NCBI RefSeq assembly: GCF_050947335.1
Contig: NC_134991.1
Location: 434,001-498,000, forward strand
Direction: 5' to 3'
DNA length: 64,000 nucleotides
Source of the DNA: Megachile rotundata
Lineage: Eukaryota; Arthropoda; Insecta; Hymenoptera; Megachilidae
The position numbers and the translations under genes are program-made. A model generated the notes under the pieces. The model did no database searches. It had not been told where the DNA came from and saw only the letters and a list, made by a program, of their open reading frames with translations. The first letter of the stretch is position 1; every line of letters starts with the position of its first letter. Positions 1 through 13,448 of the stretch are shown one piece after another.

Positions 1-196
1 CAACCACAATCACACAACCACGATCACACAACCACAATCACACAACACAATCACACAACCACAATCACACAACCACAATCACACAACCACAATCATACAA
101 CCACAATCACACAACCACAATCACACAACCACAATCACACAACCACAATCACACAACCACAATCACACAACCACAATCACACAACCACAATCTTAC
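1..196. repeat. P14 array, cut by the window edge
   Basis: Copies of CACACAACCACAAT. It carries one CGATC variant (about 21) and a 2-base shortened unit (CAACACAATC near 45). The same pair of variants occurs near 5437-5465, and the shortened unit recurs near 28607, which relates this block to the P14 arrays at 5308 and 28453. It ends at the TCTTAC boundary word shared by most P14 arrays. Confidence 0.9.
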
Positions 197-824
197 AATC
201 ACAATCACACAATCACACAATCACACAATCACACAATCACACAATCACACAATCACACAATCACACAATCACACAATCACACAATCACACCATCACACAA
301 TCACACAATCACACAATCACACAATCACACAATCACACAATCACACTATCACACAATCACACAATCACGCAATCACACAATTACGCAATCACACAATCAC
401 GCAATCACGCAATCACGCAATCACATATTCACGCAATCACACAATCACACAATCACACAATCACACAATCACACAATCACACAATCACACAATCACACAA
501 TCACACAATCACACAATCACACAATCACACAATCACACAATCACACAATCACACAATCACACAATCACACAATCACACAATCACACAATCACACAATCAC
601 ACAATCACACAATCACACAATCACACAATCACACAATCACACAATCACAATCACACAATCACAATCACACAATCACAATCACACAATCACAATCACACAA
701 TCACAATCACACAATCACAATCACACAATCACAATCACACAATCACACAATCATAGAATCACACAATCACACAATCACAATCACACAATCACAATCACAC
801 AATCGCAATCACACAATCACACAA
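197..824. repeat. A8 array with G8 patch, then short W14 array
   Basis: A8 units occupy about 197-645. A G8 patch at about 367-440 carries the CATATTCACGC word that marks most G8 patches. About seven W14 units follow (645-745), then a transition containing TCATAGAATC at about 751-760. That word recurs near 6258 and 14213, always just before a CS1-alpha copy. Confidence 0.88.
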
Positions 825-1151
825 TTGCAATCACACAATCGCAACCACACAAAAGCAGTCGCACAATCACAGTTGCACAATCGCAGCCGCGCAATCACAG
901 TCACACAATCACAGTCACGCAATCACACAATTGCAATCACACAATCGCAAATCACACTATCGCAGTCACACAATCGCAGTCACACAATCACAGTCGCACA
1001 ATCACAATCACACAATCACAATCACACAATCACAATCATATAATCACACAATCCCACAATCACACAATCACACAATCACACAATCACAATCACAAAATGA
1101 CAATCACACACTCTCAATCACGCAATCCCAGTCACACAATCCCAATTACAC
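825..1151. repeat. CS1-alpha copy 1
   Basis: Complex segment of 327 bp, starting at TTGCAATC and ending at CCCAATTAC. Key words in order are AAAAGCAGTCGC, CAGTTGCAC, GCAGCCGCGC, CTATCGCAG, CATATAATC, AAAATGACAATC and ACACTCTC. Alpha-specific bases are CGCACAATCACAG and CATATAATC. It has an extra A (CGCAAATC) shared only with the copies at 6361 and 14288, so these three form a subgroup. Confidence 0.9.
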
Positions 1152-2227
1152 AACCACAATCACACGACCACAATCTCACAATCACAATCACACAATCACA
1201 CAATCGCACAATCACACAATCACACAATCACACAATCACACAATCACACAATCACACAATCACACAATCACACAATCACACAATCACACAATCACACAAT
1301 CACACAATCACACAATCACACAATCACGCAATCACACAATCACGCAATCACGCAGTCACGCAATCACGCAATCACGCAATCACACAATCACGAAATCACG
1401 CAATCACGCAATCACGCAATCACGCACTCACGAAATCACGCAATCACGCAATCACGCAATGACGCAGTCACGCAATCACGCAATCACGCAAACACGCAAT
1501 CACGCAATCACGCAATCACGCAATCACGCAATCACGCAATCACGCAATCACGCAATCACAAAATCACACAACCACACAATCACAAAACCACACAATCACA
1601 CAACCACACAATCACACAATCACACAATCACGCAATCACGCAATCACGCAATCACGCAATCACGCAATCACGCAATCAGGCAATCTCGCAATCACGCAAT
1701 CACGCAATCACGCAATCACGCAATCACGCAATCACGCAATCACGCAATCACACAATCACGCAATCACACAATCACACAATCACACAATCACACAACCACA
1801 CAATCACGCAACCAGGCAATCACGCAATCACGCGATCACGCAATCACGCAATCACGCATTCACGCAAACACGCAATCACGCAATCACGCAATCACGCAAT
1901 CACGCAATCACGCAATCACGCAATCACGCAATCACGCAATCACGCAATCACAATCACACAATCACAATCACACAATCACAATCACACAATCACAATCACA
2001 CAATCACAACCACACAATCGCAATCACACAATCACAATCACACAATCACAATCACACAATCACAATTACACAATCACAATCACACAATAACAATCACACA
2101 ATCACAATCACACAACCACAATCACACAACCACAATCACACAACCACAATCTCACAATCACAATCACACAATCACACAATCACACAATCACACAATCACA
2201 CAATCACACAATCACACAATCACACAA
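1152..2227. repeat. A8, G8, P16, G8, W14, A8 domain series
   Basis: A short P14 stub (about 1152-1180) leads to A8 (to about 1325). G8 follows to about 1557 with the variants CACTCACGAAATC, GACGCAGTC and AAACACGC. P16 lies at about 1558-1625. More G8 with AGGCAATCTCGC, ACCAGGC, CGCGATC and CGCATTC variants runs to about 1948. W14 with a P14 stub ends near 2150, then A8. The same order and variants recur at 6688-7807 and 14615-15724. Confidence 0.88.
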
Positions 2228-2400
2228 TTGCAATCACACAATCGCAACCACACATTCACAATCATACAATCTCAATCACACAATCACACAATTGCAGTCA
2301 CACAATCGCAACCACACAATCACACAATCACAATCACACAATTACAATCACACAATCACAATCACACAATCACAAACACACAATCACAATCGCACAATCA
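2228..2400. repeat. CS2 copy 1
   Basis: Starts with the same TTGCAATCACACAATCGCAA as CS1 but continues into ACATTCACAATCATAC, ACAATCTC, a second palindromic TTGCAGTC site and CACAAACACACAATC. About 173 bp. It shares its first 28 bases or so with CS1, so the two probably have a common origin. Confidence 0.88.
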
Positions 2401-2713
2401 CAATCACACAATCACAATCACACAATTACAATCACACAATCACAATCACACAATCACAATCACACAATCACAATCACACAATCACAATCACACAATCACA
2501 ATCACACAATCACAATCACACAATCACAATCACACAATTACAGTCACACAATCCCAATCCGACAATCCCAATCCGACAATCCCAATCACACAATCACAAT
2601 CACACAATCACACAATCTCACAATCACACAATCACACAATCACACAGTCACACAATCACACAATCACAATCACACAATCACAATCACACAATCTCAATCA
2701 CACAATCACACAA
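2401..2713. repeat. W14 array, J junction with doubled CCGAC, A8
   Basis: W14 units run to 2537. Segment J starts at 2538 (TTACAGTC) and has two CCGAC words instead of one. A8 with an AATCTCAC variant follows. Other J starts (first T of TTAC): 6195, 8118, 9082, 14150, 16035, 16977, 27723, 31248, 32470, 33634, 35182, 35854, 37802, 38990, 40980, 42154, 43732, 44412, 45748, 46978, 51210, 55266, 56250, 58238, 58830, 61321 (ATACAG) and 63336. Confidence 0.87.
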
Positions 2714-3119
2714 TTGCAATCACACAATCGCAACCACACAAAAGCAGTCGCACAACCACAGTTGCACAATCGCAGCCGCGCAATCACAGTCACGCAATCA
2801 CAGTCACGCAATCACACAATTGCAATCACACAATCGCAATCACACTATCGCAGTCACACAATCGCAGTCACACAATCACAGTCGCACAATCACAATCACA
2901 CAATCACAATCACACAATCACAATCATACAATCACACAATCCCACAATCACACAATCACACTATCACACAATCACAATCACACAATCACAATCACAAAAT
3001 CACAATCACACACTCTCAATCACGCAATCCCAGTCACACAATCCCAATTACACAATCACAATCACACAATCACAATCTCACAATCACAATCACACAATCA
3101 GAATCACAGAATCCCACAA
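2714..3119. repeat. CS1-beta copy 1, full length
   Basis: About 406 bp. Beta-specific bases are CGCACAACCACAG, AGTCACGCAATC after GCAGCCGCGC, CATACAATC instead of CATATAATC, and AAAATCACAATC instead of AAAATGACAATC. After CCCAATTAC it continues through AATCTCAC and CAGAATCACAGAATCCC directly into a P14 array. Full-length relatives start at 4902 and 28047. Confidence 0.9.
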
Positions 3120-3412
3120 TTGCAATCACACAATCGCAATCACACAATCGCAATCACACAACCGCAATCACACAACCACAATCACACAACCACAATCATA
3201 CAACCACAATCACACAACCACAATCACACAACCACGATCACACAACCACGATCACACAACCACAATCACACAACCACAATCACACAACCACAATCACACA
3301 ACCACAATCATACAACCACAATCACACAACCACAACCACACAACCACAATCACACAACCACAATCACACAACCACAATCACACAACAACAATCACACAAC
3401 CACAATCTTACA
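3120..3412. repeat. P14 array
   Basis: Begins TTGCAATC, two CGCAATC words and ACAACCGC, then P14 units. Two consecutive CACGATC variants, a CATACAACC variant, CAACCACAACC and CAACAACAATC appear in fixed order; it ends at TCTTAC. The order of variants is the same in most long P14 arrays of the window, so each array is copied as a unit. Confidence 0.9.
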
Positions 3413-4901
3413 ATCACAATCACACAATCACGCAATCACACAATCAAGCAATCACACAATCACGCAATCACGCAATCACGCAATCACGCAATCACGCAAT
3501 CACATATTCACGCAATCACACAATCACACAATCACACAATCACACAATCACACAATCACAATCACACAATCACAATCACACAATCACAATCACACAATCA
3601 CAATCACCCAATCACAATCACACAATCACAATCACACAATCACAATCACACAATCACAATCACACAATCACAATCACACAATCACAATCACACAATCACA
3701 ATCACACAATCACAATCACACAATCACAATCACACAATCACAATCACACAATCACAATCACACAATCACAATCACACAATCACAATCACACAATCACAAT
3801 CACACAATCACAATTACACAATCACAATCACACAATCACAATCACACAATCACAATCACACAACCACAATCACACAACCACAATCACACAACCACAATCT
3901 CACAATCACAATCACACAATCACACAATCACGCAATCACGCAATCACGCAATCACGCAATCACGCAATCACGCAATCACGCAATCACGCAATCACGCAAT
4001 CACGCAATCACGCAATCACGCAATCACGCAATCACGCAATCACGCAATCACGCAATCACGCAAACACGCAATCACGCAATCACGCAATCACGCAATCACG
4101 CAATCACGCAATCACGCAATCACGCAATCACAAAATCACACAACCACACAATCACACAACCACACAATCACACAACCACACAATCACACAACCACACAAT
4201 CACACAACTACACAATCACACAGTCACACAATCACGCAATCACGCAATCACGCAATCACGCAATCACGCAATCACGCAAACACACAATCACACAACCACA
4301 CAATCACACAACCACACAATCACACAGTCACACAATCACGCAATCACGCAATCACGCAATCACGCAATCACGCAATCACGCAATCAGGCAATCACGCAAT
4401 CACGCAATCACGCAATCACGCAATCACGCAATCACGCAATCTCGCAATCACACAATCACGCAATCACTCAATCACACAATCACGCAATCACACAATCACA
4501 CAATCACAATCACACAATCACAATCACTCGATCACAATCACACGATCACAATCACTCAATCACACAATCACAATAACACAATCACAATCACACAATCACA
4601 CAATCACACAATCACACAATCACACAATCACACAATCACACAATCACACAATCACACAATCACACAATCACACAATCACACAATCACACAATCACACAAT
4701 CACACAATCACACAATCACACAATCACACAATCACGCAATCACACAATCACGCAATCACACAATCACACAATCACACAATCACACAATCACACAATCACA
4801 CAATCTCACAATCACACAATCACACAATCACACAATCACACAATCACACAATCACAATCACACAATCACAATCACACAATCTCAATCACACAATCACACA
4901 A
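3413..4901. repeat. G8, W14, G8, P16, G8, A8 domain series
   Basis: A G8 patch with CATATTC (about 3505), W14 of about 22 units (3545-3850), a P14 stub to about 3905, and G8 to about 4130. P16 lies at about 4132-4225 with a second small P16 patch near 4275-4330. G8 runs to about 4490, then a short mixed stretch with CTCGATC and CACGATC words (4520-4560). A long A8 array (about 4580-4850) and a few W14 units lead into CS1. Confidence 0.87.
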
Positions 4902-5307
4902 TTGCAATCACACAATCGCAACCACACAAAAGCAGTCGCACAACCACAGTTGCACAATCGCAGCCGCGCAATCACAGTCACGCAATCACAGTCACGCAAT
5001 CACACAATTGCAATCACACAATCGCAATCACACTATCGCAGTCACACAATCGCAGTCACACAATCACAGTCGCACAATCACAATCACACAATCACAATCA
5101 CACAATCACAATCATACAATCACACAATCCCACAATCACACAATCACACTATCACACAATCACAATCACACAATCACAATCACAAAATCACAATCACACA
5201 CTTTCAATCACGCAATCCCAGTCACACAATCCCAATTACACAATCACAATCACACAACCACAATCTCACAATCACAATCACACAATCAGAATCACAGAAT
5301 CCCACAA
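4902..5307. repeat. CS1-beta copy 2, full length
   Basis: Same length and diagnostic bases as the copy at 2714. It differs by ACACTTTC where other copies have ACACTCTC, and by CACAACCACAATCTC after CCCAATTAC. It runs directly into a P14 array. Confidence 0.9.
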
Positions 5308-5596
5308 TTGCAATCACACAATCGCAATCACACAATCGCAATCACACAACCGCAATCACACAACCACAATCACACAACCACAATCATACAACCACAATCA
5401 CACAACCACAATCACACAACCACAATCACACAACCACGATCACACAACCACAATCACACAACACAATCACACAACCACAATCACACAACCACAATCACAC
5501 AACCACAATCATACAACCACAATCACACAACCACAATCACACAACCACAATCACACAACCACAATCACACAACCACAATCACACAACCACAATCTT
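5308..5596. repeat. P14 array with shortened unit
   Basis: P14 units in the usual variant order, but with a single CACGATC and a 2-base shorter unit near 5460, as at the start of the window and near 28607. Ends at TCTTAC. Confidence 0.9.
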
Positions 5597-6360
5597 ACAA
5601 TCACAATCACACAATCACACAATCACACAATCACACAATCACACAATCACACAATCACACAATCACACAATCACACAATCACACAATCACACAATCACAC
5701 CATCACACAATCACACAATCACACAATCACTCAATCACACAATCACACTATCACACAATCACACAATCACGCAATCACACAATTACGCAATCACACAATC
5801 ACGCAATCACGCAATCACGCAATCACATATTCACGCAATCACACAATCACACAATCACACAATCACACAATCACACAATCACACAATCACACAATCACAC
5901 AATCACACAATCACACAATCACACAATCACACAATCACACAATCACACAATCACACAATCACACAATCACACAATCACACAATCACACAATCACACAATC
6001 ACAATCACACAATCACAATCACACAATCACAATCACACAATCACAATCACACAATCACAATCACACAATCACAATCACACAATCACAATCACACAATCAC
6101 AATCACAAAATCACTATCACACAATCACAATCACACAATCACAATCACACAATCACAATCACACAATCACAATCACACAATCACAATCACACAATTACAG
6201 TCACACAATCCCAATCCGACAATCCCAATCACACAATCACAATCACACAATCACACAATCATAGAATCACACAATCACACAATCACAATCACACAATCAC
6301 AATCACACAATCACAATCACACAATCACAATCACACAATCGCAATCACACAATCACACAA
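5597..6360. repeat. A8 with G8 patch, W14, J, transition
   Basis: A8 with rare ACACCATC and CACTCAATC units, a G8 patch with CATATTC (about 5828), A8 again, and W14 from about 5999. J starts at 6195 with one CCGAC. TCATAGAATC near 6258 and W14 units lead to CS1. This parallels 197-824 but has more W14 units and a J segment that the earlier copy lacks. Confidence 0.87.
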
Positions 6361-6687
6361 TTGCAATCACACAATCGCAACCACACAAAAGCAGTCGCAC
6401 AATCACAGTTGCACAATCGCAGCCGCGCAATCACAGTCACACAATCACAGTCACGCAATCACACAATTGCAATCACACAATCGCAAATCACACTATCGCA
6501 GTCACACAATCGCAGTCACACAATCACAGTCGCACAATCACAATCACACAATCACAATCACACAATCACAATCATATAATCACACAATCCCACAATCACA
6601 CAATCACACAATCACACAATCACAATCACAAAATGACAATCACACACTCTCAATCACGCAATCCCAGTCACACAATCCCAATTACAC
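6361..6687. repeat. CS1-alpha copy 2
   Basis: Same key words as at 825, 5536 bp downstream, including the CGCAAATC extra base. It is the first alpha copy in the 7.93 kb duplicated unit; its partner is at 14288 (offset 7927). Confidence 0.91.
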
Positions 6688-7807
6688 AACCACAATCACA
6701 CAACCACAATCTCACAATCACAATCACACAATCACACAATCGCACAATCACACAATCACACAATCACACAATCACACAATCACACAATCACACAATCACA
6801 CAATCACACAATCACACAATCACACAATCACACAATCACACAATCACACAATCACACAATCACACAATCACACAATCACACAATCACACAATCACACAAT
6901 CACGCAATCACACAATCACGCAATCACGCAGTCACGCAATCACGCAATCACGCAATCACATATTCACGCAATCACACAATCACGAAATCACGCAATCACG
7001 CAATCACGCAATCACGCACTCACGAAATCACGCAATCACGCAATCACGCAATGACGCAGTCACGCAATCACGCAATCACGCAAACACGCAATCACGCAAT
7101 CACGCAATCACGCAATCACGCAATCACGCAATCACGCAATCACAAAATCACACAACCACACAATCACACAACCACACAATCACACAACCACACAATCACA
7201 CAGTCACACAATCACGCAATCACGCAATCACGCAATCACGCAATCACGCAATCACGCAATCACGCAATCAGGCAATCTCGCAATCACGCAATCACGCAAT
7301 CACGCAATCACGCAATCACGCAATCACGCAATCACGCAATCACACAATCACGCAATCACACAATCACACAATCACACAATCACACAACCACACAATCACG
7401 CAACCAGGCAATCACGCAATCACGCGATCACGCAATCACGCAATCACGCATTCACGCAAACACGCAATCACGCAATCACGCAATCACGCAATCACGCAAT
7501 CACGCAATCACGCAATCACGCAATCACGCAATCACGCAATCACGCAATCACGCAATCACAATCACACAATCACAATCACACAATCACAATCACACAATCA
7601 CAATCACACAATCACAACCACACAATCGCAATCACACAATCACAATCACACAATCACAATCACACAATCACAATTACACAATCACAATCACACAACCACA
7701 ATAACACAACCACAATCACACAACCACAATCTCACAATCACAATCACACAATCACACAATCACACAATCACACAATCACACAATCACACAATCACACAAT
7801 CACACAA
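6688..7807. repeat. A8, G8, P16, G8, W14, A8 domain series
   Basis: Matches 1152-2227 and 14615-15724 in order and in rare words: GACGCAGTC (about 7051), AGGCAATCTCGC (about 7268), CGCGATC (7423) and CGCATTCACGC. Those words lie 7919-7935 bp before their partners in the second unit; the small offset changes fit gain or loss of single 8-bp units. Confidence 0.88.
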
Positions 7808-7980
7808 TTGCAATCACACAATCGCAACCACACATTCACAATCATACAATCTCAATCACACAATCACACAATTGCAGTCACACAATCGCAACCACACAAT
7901 CACACAATCACAATCACACAATTACAATCACACAATCACAATCACACAATCACAAACACACAATCACAATCGCACAATCA
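7808..7980. repeat. CS2 copy 2
   Basis: Same words as the copy at 2228 (offset 5580). It is the first of a tandem pair with 8744 (offset 936). That pair recurs at 15725 and 16653. Confidence 0.89.
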
Positions 7981-8743
7981 CAATCACACAATCACAATCA
8001 CACAATCACAATCACACAATCACAATCACACAATCACAATCACACAATCACAATCACACAATCACAATCACACAATCACAATCACACAATCACAATCACA
8101 CAATCACAATCACACAATTACAGTCACACAATCCCAATCCGACAATCCCAATCACACAATCACAATCACACAATCACACAATCACACAATCGCACAATCA
8201 CAATCACACAATCGCAATCACACAATGGCAATCACACAATCGCAATCACACAATCACAATCACACAATCACAATCAGTCAATCACAATCACACAATCACA
8301 ATCACACAATCACAATCACACAATCACAATCACACAATCATAATCACACAATCACACAATCACAATCACACAATCACACAATCACACAATCACACAATCA
8401 CACAATCACACAATCACACAATCACACAATCACGCAATCACGCAATCACGCAATCACGCAATCACAATCACACAATCACACAATCACACAATCACAATCA
8501 CACAATCACAATCACACAATCACAACCACACAATCGCAATCACACAATCACAATCACACAATCACAATCACACAATCACAATTACACAATCACAATCACA
8601 CAATAACAATCACACAATCACAATCACACAACCACAATCACACAACCACAATCACACAACCACAATCTCACAATCACAATCACACAATCACACAATCACA
8701 CAATCACACAATCACACAATCACACAATCACACAATCACACAA
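7981..8743. repeat. W14, J, GGCAATC/CAGTCAATC segment, A8, G8, W14
   Basis: W14 to J at 8118, then a stretch with CGCACAATC, CGCAATC, a single TGGCAATC and CAGTCAATC (about 8185-8285). A8, a small G8 patch (8430-8465), W14, a P14 stub (8628-8665) and A8 follow. The GGCAATC/CAGTCAATC stretch follows J only when CS2 lies upstream. Confidence 0.85.
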
Positions 8744-8916
8744 TTGCAATCACACAATCGCAACCACACATTCACAATCATACAATCTCAATCACACAAT
8801 CACACAATTGCAGTCACACAATCGCAACCACACAATCACACAATCACAATCACACAATTACAATCACACAATCACAATCACACAATCACAAACACACAAT
8901 CACAATCGCACAATCA
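8744..8916. repeat. CS2 copy 3
   Basis: Second copy of the tandem pair; same words as 7808. Partner in the second 7.93 kb unit is at 16653 (offset 7909). Confidence 0.89.
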
Positions 8917-9592
8917 CAATCACACAATCACAATCACACAATTACAATCACACAATCACAATCACACAATCACAATCACACAATCACAATCACACAATCA
9001 CAATCACACAATCACAATCACACAATCACAATCACACAATCACAATCACACAATCACAATCACACAATCACAATCACACAATTACAGTCACACAATCCCA
9101 ATCCGACAATCCCAATCCGACAATCCCAATCACACAATCACAATCACACAATCACACAATCACACAATCGCACAATCACAATCACACAATCGCAATCACA
9201 CAATGGCAATCACACAATCGCAATCACACAATCACAATCACACAATCACAATCAGTCAATCACAATCACACAATCACAATCACACAATCACAATCACACA
9301 ATCATAATCACACAATCACACAATCACAATCACACAATCACACAATCACACAATCACACAATCACACAATCACACAATCACACAATCACACAATCACACA
9401 ATCACACAATCACACAATCACACAATCACACAATCACACAATCACACAATCACACAATCACACAATCACACAATCACACAATCACACAATCACACAATCA
9501 CACAATCACACAATCACACAATCACACAATCACACAATCACACAATCACACAATCACACAATCTCACAATCACACAATCACACAATCACAAT
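8917..9592. repeat. W14, J with doubled CCGAC, GGCAATC segment, long A8 array
   Basis: W14 to J at 9082 (two CCGAC words), a GGCAATC/CAGTCAATC stretch at about 9150-9260, W14, then A8 for about 270 bp (9306-9575) with one ATCTCAC unit near its end. It parallels 16826-17519. Confidence 0.86.
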
Positions 9593-10082
9593 CATACAAT
9601 CACACAATCCCACAATCACACAATCACACTATCACACAATCACAATCACACAATCACAATCACAAAATCACAATCACACACTCTCAATCACGCAATCCCA
9701 GTCACACAATCCCAATTACACAATCACAATCACACAATCACAATCTCACAATCACAATCACACAATCAGAATCACAGAATCCCACAATTGCAATCACACA
9801 ATCGCAATCACACAATCGCAATCACACAACCGCAATCACACAACCACAATCACACAACCACAATCATACAACCACAATCACACAACCACAATCACACAAC
9901 CACGATCACACAACCACGATCACACAACCACAATCACACAACCACAATCACACAACCACAATCACACAACCACAATCATACAACCACAATCACACAACCA
10001 CAACCACACAACCACAATCACACAACCACAATCACACAACCACAATCACACAACAACAATCACACAACCACAATCTTACAAT
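9593..10082. repeat. Headless CS1-beta tail joined to P14 array
   Basis: The first 195 bp are the 3' part of CS1-beta, from CATACAATC through ACACTCTC, CCCAATTAC and CAGAATCACAGAATCCC, without the AAAAGCAG half. P14 units follow from 9788 in the usual variant order to TCTTAC. The same structure recurs at 10421, 17520 and 18356, and the tail is exactly 195 bp each time. Confidence 0.9.
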
Positions 10083-10420
10083 CACAATCACACAATCACG
10101 CAATCACACAATCAAGCAATCACACAATCACGCAATCACGCAATCACGCAATCACGCAATCACGCAATCACATATTCACGCAATCACACAATCACACAAT
10201 CACACAATCACACAATCACACAATCACACAATCACAATCACACAATCACACAATCACACAATCACACAATCACACAATCACACAATCACACAATCACACA
10301 ATCACACAATCACACAATCACACAATCACACAATCACACAATCACACAATCACACAATCACACAATCACACAATCACACAATCACACAATCTCACAATCA
10401 CACAATCACACAATCACAAT
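10083..10420. repeat. G8 patch and A8 array
   Basis: G8 with CATATTC near 10170, a single W14 unit near 10230, and A8 to about 10400 with one ATCTCAC unit. It is the spacer between two headless CS1-beta/P14 blocks that lie 828 bp apart. Confidence 0.87.
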
Positions 10421-10893
10421 CATACAATCACACAATCCCACAATCACACAATCACACTATCACACAATCACAATCACACAATCACAATCACAAAATCACA
10501 ATCACACACTCTCAATCACGCAATCCCAGTCACACAATCCCAATTACACAATCACAATCACACAATCACAATCTCACAATCACAATCACACAATCAGAAT
10601 CACAGAATCCCACAATTGCAATCACACAATCGCAATCACACAATCGCAATCACACAACCGCAATCACACAACCACAATCACACAACCACAATCATACAAC
10701 CACAATCACACAACCACAATCACACAACCACGATCACACAACCACGATCACACAACCACAATCACACAACCACAATCACACAACCACAATCACACAACCA
10801 CAATCATACAACCACAATCACACAACCACAACCACACAACCACAATCACACAACCACAATCACACAACCACAATCACACAACCACAATCTTAC
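10421..10893. repeat. Headless CS1-beta tail joined to P14 array
   Basis: A second copy of the 9593 structure 828 bp downstream, with P14 starting at 10616. Here the CAACAACAATC unit near the end is absent, so the array is one unit shorter. The partner in the second 7.93 kb unit, at 18356, still has that unit. Confidence 0.9.
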
Positions 10894-12873
10894 AATCACA
10901 ATCACACAATCACGCAATCACACAATCACGCAATCACACAATCAAGCAATCACACAATCACGCAATCACGCAATCACGCAATCACGCAATCACGCAATCA
11001 CATATTCACGCAATCACACAATCACACAATCACACAATCACACAATCACACAATCACACAATCACACAATCACACAATCACAATCACACAATCACAATCA
11101 CACAATCACAATCACACAATCACAATCACACAATCACAATCACACAATCACAATCACACAATCACAATCACACAATCACAATCACACAATCACAATCACA
11201 CAATCACAATCACACAATCACAATCACACAATCACAATCACACAATCACAATCACACAATCACAATCACACAATCACAATCACACAATCACAATCACACA
11301 ATCACAATCACACAATCACAATCACACAATCACAATCACACAATCACAATCACACAATCACAATCACACAATCACAATCACACAATCACAATCACACAAT
11401 CACAATCACACAATCACAATCACACAATCACAATCACACAATCACAATCACACAATCACAATCACACAATCACAATCACACAACCACAATCACACAACCA
11501 CAATCACACAACCACAATCACACAACCACAATCACACAACCACAATCTCACAATCACAATCACACAATCACGCAATCACGCAATCACGCAATCACGCAAT
11601 CACGCAATCACGCAATCACGCAATCACGCAATCACGCAATCACGCAATCACGCAATCACGCAATCACGCAATCACGCAATCACGCAATCACGCAATCACG
11701 CAATCACGCAATCACGCAATCACGCAAACACGCAATCACGCAATCACGCAATCACGCAATCACGCAATCACGCAATCACGCAATCACAAAATCACACAAC
11801 CACACAATCACACAACCACACAATCACACAACCACACAATCACACAACCACACAATCACGCAGTCACGCAATCACGCAATCACGCAATCACGCAATCACG
11901 CAATCACGCAATCACGCAAACAGGCAATCACGCAATCACGCAATCACGCAATCACGCAATCACGCAATCACACAGTCACACAATCACACAATCACACAAT
12001 CACAATCACACAATCACAATCACACAATCACGCAATCACGCAACCAGGCAATCACGCAATCACGCAATCACGCAATCACGCAATCACGCAATCACGCAAT
12101 CACGCAATCACGCAATCACGCAATCACGCAATCACGCAATCACGCAATCACGCAATCACGCAATCACGCAATCACGCAATCACGCAATCACGCAATCACG
12201 CAATCACGCAATCACGCAATCACACAATCACGCAATCACGCAATCACGCAATCACATATTCACGCAATCACACAATCACACAATCACACAATCACACAAT
12301 CACGCAATCACACAATCACGCAATCACGCAATCACGCAATCACACATTCACGCAATCACACAATCACGCAATCACGCAATCACAAAATCACACAACCACA
12401 CAATCACACAACCACACAATCACACAACCACACAATCACACAACCACACAATCACACAGTCACACAATCACGCAATCACGCAATCACGCAATCACGCAAT
12501 CACGCAATCACGCAAACAGGCAATCACGCAATCACGCAATCACGCAATCACGCAATCACGCAATCACACAGTCACACAATCACACAATCACACAATCACA
12601 ATCACACAATCACAATCACACAATCACGCAATCACGCAACCAGGCAATCACGCAATCACGCAATCACGCAATCACGCAATCACGCAATCACGCAATCACG
12701 CAATCACGCAATCACGCAATCACGCAATCACGCAATCACGCAATCACGCAATCACGCAATCACGCAATCACACAATCTCACAATCACACAATCACACAAT
12801 CACACAGTCACACAATCACACAATCACAATCACACAATCACAATCACACAATCTCAATCACACAATCACACAA
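10894..12873. repeat. G8, long W14, G8, P16, G8 series
   Basis: A G8 patch with CATATTC (11001), A8, then one of the longest W14 arrays (about 11080-11480, some 28 units). A P14 stub to about 11550 and G8 to about 11790 follow. P16 lies at about 11787-11858 and 12386-12465. G8 patches with AAACAGGC and ACCAGGC words alternate with short A8/W14 patches. The second unit carries the same series with a W14 array shorter by about 280 bp. Confidence 0.87.
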
Positions 12874-13157
12874 TTGCAATCACACAATCGCAACCACACA
12901 AAAGCAGTCGCACAACCACAGTTGCACAATCGCAGCCGCGCAATCACAGTCACGCAATCACAGTCACGCAATCACACAATTGCAATCACACAATCACACT
13001 ATCACACAATCACAATCACACAATCACAATCACAAAATCACAATCACACGCTCTCAATCACGCAATCCCAGTCACACAATCCCAATTACACAATCACAAT
13101 CACACAATCACAATCTCACAATCACAATCACACAATCAGAATCACAGAATCCCACAA
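12874..13157. repeat. CS1-beta copy 3, internal deletion form
   Basis: 284 bp against 406 in full beta. The part from CGCAATCACACTATCGCAG through CATACAATC is missing, and the ends meet in the shared word AATCACACAATC. It also has ACGCTCTC where other copies have ACACTCTC. The same deletion and base change occur at 20533 and 24126. Confidence 0.9.
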
Positions 13158-13448
13158 TTGCAATCACACAATCGCAATCACACAATCGCAATCACACAAC
13201 CGCAATCACACAACCACAATCACACAACCACAATCATACAACCACAATCACACAACCACAATCACACAACCACGATCACACAACCACGATCACACAACCA
13301 CAATCACACAACCACAATCACACAACCACAATCACACAACCACAATCATACAACCACAATCACACAACCACAACCACACAACCACAATCACACAACCACA
13401 ATCACACAACCACAATCACACAACAACAATCACACAACCACAATCTTA
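13158..13448. repeat. P14 array
   Basis: P14 units in the usual variant order (two CACGATC, CATACAACC, CAACCACAACC, CAACAACAATC), ending at TCTTAC. Directly downstream of the deleted CS1-beta. Confidence 0.9.

Noticed and set aside
825..1043. Short open frame of 72 codons in CS1-alpha, repeated at 6361
   Set aside because: Starts at TTG, ends at the TAA inside CATATAATC, and overlaps other open frames. Its repetition follows the DNA duplication; nothing in it resembles a known peptide.
1097..1105. ATG in AAAATGACAATC as a translation start
   Set aside because: It is a single-base variant of AAAATCACAATC fixed in CS1-alpha, with the same repeat words on both sides and no surrounding start context beyond the array itself.
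825..1151. CS1 as a transposon, tRNA-derived element or RNA gene
   Set aside because: No terminal inverted repeats, target-site duplications, A and B box promoter, T run or cloverleaf. Its words are single-base variants of the satellite words, so it is more simply a diverged satellite segment.
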